A DNA stretch of 64,000 nucleotides, taken from NCBI GenBank assembly GCA_010645155.1, contig CM021317.1:5593123-5657122 (forward strand), given 5' to 3'. Made by a program: the position numbers and the translations under genes. The DNA is from Tigriopus japonicus (Eukaryota > Arthropoda > Copepoda > Harpacticoida > Harpacticidae). The notes beneath the pieces were generated by a model, which was not told the origin of the DNA, searched no databases, and worked only from the letters and a program-made list of their open reading frames with translations. Shown piece by piece: positions 59,405 to 64,000 of the stretch (positions are counted from its first letter, which is position 1; the number at the start of each line of letters is the position of its first letter).

Positions 59405-60139
59405 CTAATCCTCATTGGTGGACACACCATCGTAACCATTAGAGAATCGAGGCTTCAACTCCCAATCTTGCCGGTTTTGCCAATTTGGTGATCCCAGGAT
59501 TTGGAACAAGCTCACCATGCACAGCCAAAGGTAAACAGCAATTGCGATTTCGATTAGAGCAATGAAAAACAGTAATACGGATATGACTTGAATTCCAACC
59601 AGATAGAGCGACATACACATTCCGATGAAATAGGCCACAAGTAGAGCAATAGTGCACACAATCCAAGGCAAAAGGAACCATTTCTTAGCCTTGTAAACGC
59701 CGTAGATTAGAAGGCCGCTGCATATGGCATAGATGATCAAGACAATAAGAGATGCGATAAAGAATATCAACATAGCCTTGAATGAAGAAGGACCAGATTG
59801 GAGCAGATGCCCGTACTATGATTTTACTAAGGCACTTACCATGGCCAACCATTGGACTTGTTGATTATCCTCAGGGGGAAAGTTCTCATCTCTACCATTG
59901 GATGCATCCTTGACAATCTCCCAGAATCGGAAACTTCGATCCGTGGCTGAGTTTTCGTCGTCACTTTGTGACACCTCTTGGACCAGATGTGTGATCACTC
60001 GGGCAAAGAACAGCCGATAGATGAGTAGGAGGGTCATGGGCACGAGGGATGAGATAGACAGGATCAGTGTCATCACCCCCATCATGATGCCACCAACCCT
60101 TAGATTCACGCAACAACAACATCTTCGCAAAAACGCCAT
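59405..60139 (-). CDS. Small four-transmembrane protein (arthropod LAPTM-like/DUF4728 type), 2 exons
   Basis: Exons on -: 60139-59840 and 59776-59405, joined in phase 0 (ATG|GTAAGT ... TTCAAG|GCT) across a 63 bp intron, giving 223 aa. The start MAFLRRCCCCVN has a run of cysteines that may be palmitoylated, as in lysosomal or tetraspan-like small membrane proteins. Hydrophobic helices are visible at about 17-41, 102-127, 134-156 and 158-185. A polar loop of some 55 residues follows helix 1, and the short C-tail ends SNGYDGVSTNED. An upstream in-frame ATG at 60199 would add 20 polar residues, but the CCCC start fits the family better. Exact function is unknown; the family name is a judgement from topology. 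Confidence 0.8.
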
Positions 60140-60199
60140 GATTTTTCCAAAATCTGATTTCCCCCGACTTGGACGGATGCCAAGTGATGTGAAGCTCAA

Positions 60200-61559
60200 A
60201 CCTAAAAGTCACTTGCAAGTAGATTGGCAGCGTTGACGGCTGTTTCAGGTGTGTGAGTCAGTCAGGGATGGCGAGTGTGTACGGATTTACGAAGTGGTGT
60301 GTGTCGCAGACCTCAAGAAGGATGGGCCCAAGTGCCTCTAGTACATGCAGTCAGTCATTCCCTCCTTCCACCATCTCACCTGCTACAGAACTCTTCCTCC
60401 TCATCTCGTTCTTTTTCTTCATCGGCAAGTGTTCTGTGATATTTGGGCATGCATCAACAACACTTTTGGTTTGGCCTGATCGGCCCTGGGACTTGGAAAC
60501 GATTCCAAGATGAGAAAAGCCAATGGTAAAGAACGAAGCAATTTCTGGTGTACGATTGCAATTGCGAAAGTTTTTTGCATAGTCAAGATAAGTCACCAGA
60601 AGATGCTCCTGCAACTGTCTAAGTCTTATGTCAAGCACGGTTTCATGTCAGATGGCACAAAAATTGTGTATGCAAATACATATTGCATTGGACATATGAA
60701 CCTTTGGGAAGTTCAAATCAGTTAAAGTCTGTAGAAATGAATGAACATTCAAAAGAAGAAGGTCATTAAAAAGGATTGTGGAACAATTACAAAACGAATC
60801 AACTCGATTCTCTAAGATACGACTAATCGAGAGGTTGAAGATGTTGGTTTGTAAATTCCGTTAGAATTAATGAGAAAAGACGGGGCGTCAAGAAGGGGCT
60901 GGTCTACCTATATAACTTAAAAGATGTTTAGCCCGTTGTACTCTGACATCGTATTACTAGTAAAACATGCCTCGTTAATGTCTGTTTATGGAAAACCCAT
61001 TTGAGATTGGAAAAATGTCAACCTGTTTGTGATGAAGTAACAATGGAATGGTTTTTTGAATGGGAAGATTGTTTATTTAAAAAGAAACCTACAATGGCCG
61101 TTTTCAAAATTGCATTGCTTAAGAGGCTTCTAGCCAATGATTGTTTTCAAAAACAAAGCAACGTTTCAAAGTTGTTCCATTCATCTTGAAATCGACCCAG
61201 AGACCAGTTTAGTCTGACTTGAACCCCAATTCAAGGTGAGTAATCATGTGTTTATCTCGTCAGACCGTTCTTTGAAGGAGTTTGAGCCTCTCTGACGTAA
61301 CAGGAACCAGAAGTCCTATTTCTTGACATTTTTGCCGCCACCCAACTAAATATGAACTCAGCTTGAACTTGGAAATACCCACTTTTTGCGCAAGCACCTC
61401 CCCCTACACGTGTGCTGCTTGCCAATAGATGTAATTTACCGTGCTCTTATCAATATCCGGGATGTTTCCTAGGGGCAACATGTCATCGGAATCTCACAGT
61501 GAGAACTTGATTGAGCCAAATGGGTGGGCAACCAAGACGTCCTAAAAGAGAGACTGAGA
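60200..61559. other. Divergent intergenic region between the four-TM gene and the patched-related gene
   Basis: The two genes point away from each other, so both promoters should lie in 60.15-62.2 kb. No core promoter motif could be placed with confidence. Confidence 0.4.
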
Positions 61560-62217
61560 CTCGGTTCCCTACCCTACCTCCTTACGTATGTATGTACGTA
61601 CGTAGCCACGGACGACCGTACTACGAAACCTCTTGACGGACTCGGTTCCCTCACCACACCACTAAGCGCGTGAGCGATCCATCGGACGAACTAAAGATCG
61701 AACGAGCCTGAGGTAAGCAACGGCCAAAGCGCCTTTGAAATACGTTGGTTGATCGCGGAGAAGTCTTATAATCGGACTTGGTGCCGTAACAGGATCTTGT
61801 CCTCGCGCAACGCATCGCTTCTTGGTTGGCTGGTTCGTCCTAATGTAGAACAGGTAAACGTGCCACAGAAGACGGAACAGAAGACGAAGACGAAATATCT
61901 AGATGAAGTAGCCTACCAACTGGATGGTAATATTCCAGGACCTAGACCAGCACCATCGCTACTTCTACTTCTACTACTACTCGTACCACTACTACCATCC
62001 CGACTTCTACTTCTACTATCTGCTCCTCCACCATAACCATCATCATCATCCATTGTCGTCAATTCTTCCTCAGCTGTTGCTTTGCGTCCTTCAAGATTTT
62101 CAAGACAAGGTCAGAGGTGCGGGTCTGTGGTCCTAAATTATGTGCGATAAGTGAGAGCTGAGGAACATCTTCTTCTTTGTTTTTTATTTCCCAAAATCAA
62201 CATCACCCTTAAATAAC
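61560..62217 (+). promoter_or_regulatory. Putative 5' flank / leader of the patched-related gene
   Basis: Contains a (GTAT/CGTA) tract at 61582-61606 with TACGTACGTAG, TAC triplets at 61962-62030 and a CAT run at 62038-62052. A possible leader donor GAG|GTAAGC occurs at about 61711. The transcription start is not resolved. Confidence 0.35.
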
Positions 62218-64000
62218 ATGTGCACTCAAAACTTTGTGGACAAGTTCATGCGAAATGTGTTCTCGTGGCTTGGGAGACAAGTGGGTCAAAGACCAGTGCC
62301 ATTCATTGTTGTGCCGCTCCTCCTGACGGCGTCCTCGTTCCTGGGGTTCTATTATGCCAAACATGCCTCAGATCCCGAGTTCTTATTTCTTCCCATCAAT
62401 GGAGAGGCCAAATATGAAAGGGCTGTCACAGAGTCCTTTTTCCCGACCAATTACTCTGCTTTTGATCCGGGACGAATCACTAGAAACGGGCGATTTGGCA
62501 GACTCCTAATCACCGCCCAAGACAATCAGACCTTGTTAAGAGATGATATGTTTCGTGAGATGCTCATCTTGGACGAGATTGTGCGAAACATGACTTTCTC
62601 TTACGAAAATGAAACTTGGAGGTACGCAGATGTCTGTGCTAAAAATGACGGCCAATGTTGGAAGAACGACATTCTCTTGCCCGCATCTGTAATGGCTGAA
62701 GTGGAAAACAAGACGGCTTTCCTCACTTATCCCATTTGGTTCAGTCCATTAACTTTTGATCGCGTCATTTTCCCATTTTTCGCGGGAGGGATCCAAGTTT
62801 CTGAGACCCATACTATCGACAGTATCTATGTCGTCAGCTTGAATTACTTCCTAAAATCTGGCACCAAGGAGGACATGAATAGGTAAGCAAAGTGCAAAGT
62901 GATCCATTCTGTAAGCAAAAAAGAACGTTTGTATGATTTGCTTCTTCAGAGGGCAAGCTTGGGAACGAGCCTTTTTGGATTTGGTTGGTTCCGTGCCTTT
63001 TGATCACATTAAAGTGGCACGCTTCTCATCATTGACCCTGGAAATTGAGTTGGAAAACAACACCAATTCTGTGATGCCTTACTTCTCCATCAACATTGCT
63101 ATCATGGTAATCTTTTGCGTGGTCACTTGCATGATGTCGGATTGGGTGCGTTCAAAGCCATATCTTGGCCTCATTGGAGTGGTTTCGGCTTTACTGGGAT
63201 CCATCACTGCCTTCGGTTTGGTCATGCTTACAGGAGTACCTTTCATTGGTATCAACTTGGCAGCTCCTTTTCTTATGTTGGGTAAGAATAACCCGCCATT
63301 TCATACATAATGACGTCTTCTGTTAACTTCGAACACAGAGATTGTAAACCTCCTTGCCCATTTCCAGTGATAAATAATTAGCCTCTTTTCCTTCCCGCTC
63401 GAAGGCATTGGTATTGATGACACCTTCGTTTTCCTGAGTGCTTGGCGGAGAACCAACCCTTTGGATGATGTTCCCAAGCGAATGTCTAATTGCTTTGAAG
63501 ACTCGGCGGTGTCCATCACCATCACGTCATTGACTGATATGTTGAGTTTCTTTGTTGGAGTGATAACCCCTTTTCCCAGCGTCAAAATCTTCTGCATTTA
63601 CACGGGTATTTATTCGCTTTGAACATATAATTCACACTTGCTTGAGTTATACCCTTTGATATTTTTAGGTGCTGCCGTGGGGTTCACTTATTTGTTCCAC
63701 ATATTCTTCTTCGGAGCGTGTCTCGCAATCTCTGGTTATGCAGAGGACAAAAATCGTCATGCGTTCACTTGTTTAACGGTACTTCCAAAATCGCTCTCAG
63801 GTATGGTAGTGAAAAACAATCATTGCAACTTCGATTAGCTCCCATGGAGAGCTGTCATCAACTCTCTCATATAATTATTTGACTGATAATTGTTTCCCTT
63901 CTATGTCTTCAGGCGACCGTTCCTATATTTATCGGCTGTTTTGCAGTGGCGGTATTAATCGCCAAGACCCCGGAAATCGAGAGGATCATGCCACATTTGA
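62218..64000 (+). CDS. Patched-related sterol-sensing-domain protein, 5' part (runs off window)
   Basis: RND-superfamily membrane protein of the patched/PTCHD3 group, likely moving or sensing lipids. Exons 62218-62882, 62950-63281, 63405-63605, 63669-63800 and 63913-64000 (open at the window end) keep frame through GT-AG introns of 67, 123, 63 and 112 bp. TM1 is at about 29-47, followed by a large outer loop with several N-X-S/T sites (NYS, NQT, NMT, NET, NKT). The sterol-sensing domain begins in exon 2 (SINIAIMVIFCVV), and the RND motif GIGIDD spans the exon 2/3 junction. The exon 4/5 junction enters the conserved RSYIYRLFCSGGIN segment that precedes the second half. The 3' half lies outside the window. 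Start chosen as the first ATG of the open frame. Confidence 0.9.

Overview
This is a 64 kb piece of animal nuclear genome. Spliced genes with GT-AG introns, AATAAA poly(A) signals, a 5'-TOP ribosomal protein gene and many small transposons all point that way. The families present (a rotund/squeeze zinc-finger factor, maleless helicase, patched-related protein, arthropod-type four-TM protein) indicate an arthropod. The mostly 60-230 bp introns next to TE-filled intergenic DNA suggest a small crustacean such as a copepod; the species is inference.

Gene layout. (1) A rotund/squeeze-family C2H2 factor (rn) runs on + from 12243 to 22965. I rebuilt it from eight exons, including two tiny exons (31 and 11 codons) lost between long introns; the joined frame is open for 726 codons. 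A further candidate exon lies far upstream at 3423-3689. (2) maleless/DHX9 (mle) is on - at 27404-23814, with an intron-free coding region, tail-to-tail with rn; their poly(A) signals are about 70 bp apart. (3) RpS9 is on - at 35491-34913, with a 5'UTR intron and a TOP-like start near 35919. (4) A second poly-Q C2H2 protein is on + at 50764-53288 (two exons, 764 aa). (5) A four-TM protein is on - at 60139-59405 (two exons, 223 aa). (6) The 5' part of a patched-related/sterol-sensing-domain protein starts at 62218 on + and runs off the window end (five exons seen).

The rest is mainly transposon debris. There are fragments of a jockey/CR1-like LINE (1835, 9087, 55250-57540) and a tRNA-derived SINE (14432, 39358) that shares the LINE's 3' tail. 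Two other tRNA-headed SINE-like units lie at 5540 and 46074. Many non-autonomous DNA elements can be delimited to the base by terminal inverted repeats and target-site duplications: 175-517, 9822-9941, 28240-29255, 31828-32843, 41319-41469, 42046-42962, 44371-45645, 46633-46761, 55784-56098 and 58806-59199. Several are nested. The most striking are an 8-bp-TSD element at 42046-42962 filled with a minisatellite and a large palindrome, and an 11-bp-TSD foldback element at 28240-29255 whose left arm was split by a later insertion.

The 5' regions of rn, the second zinc-finger gene and the patched-related gene are unusually rich in simple repeats and share a TACGTACGTAG motif. I found no operon, CRISPR array, intact autonomous transposon or intact tRNA gene.
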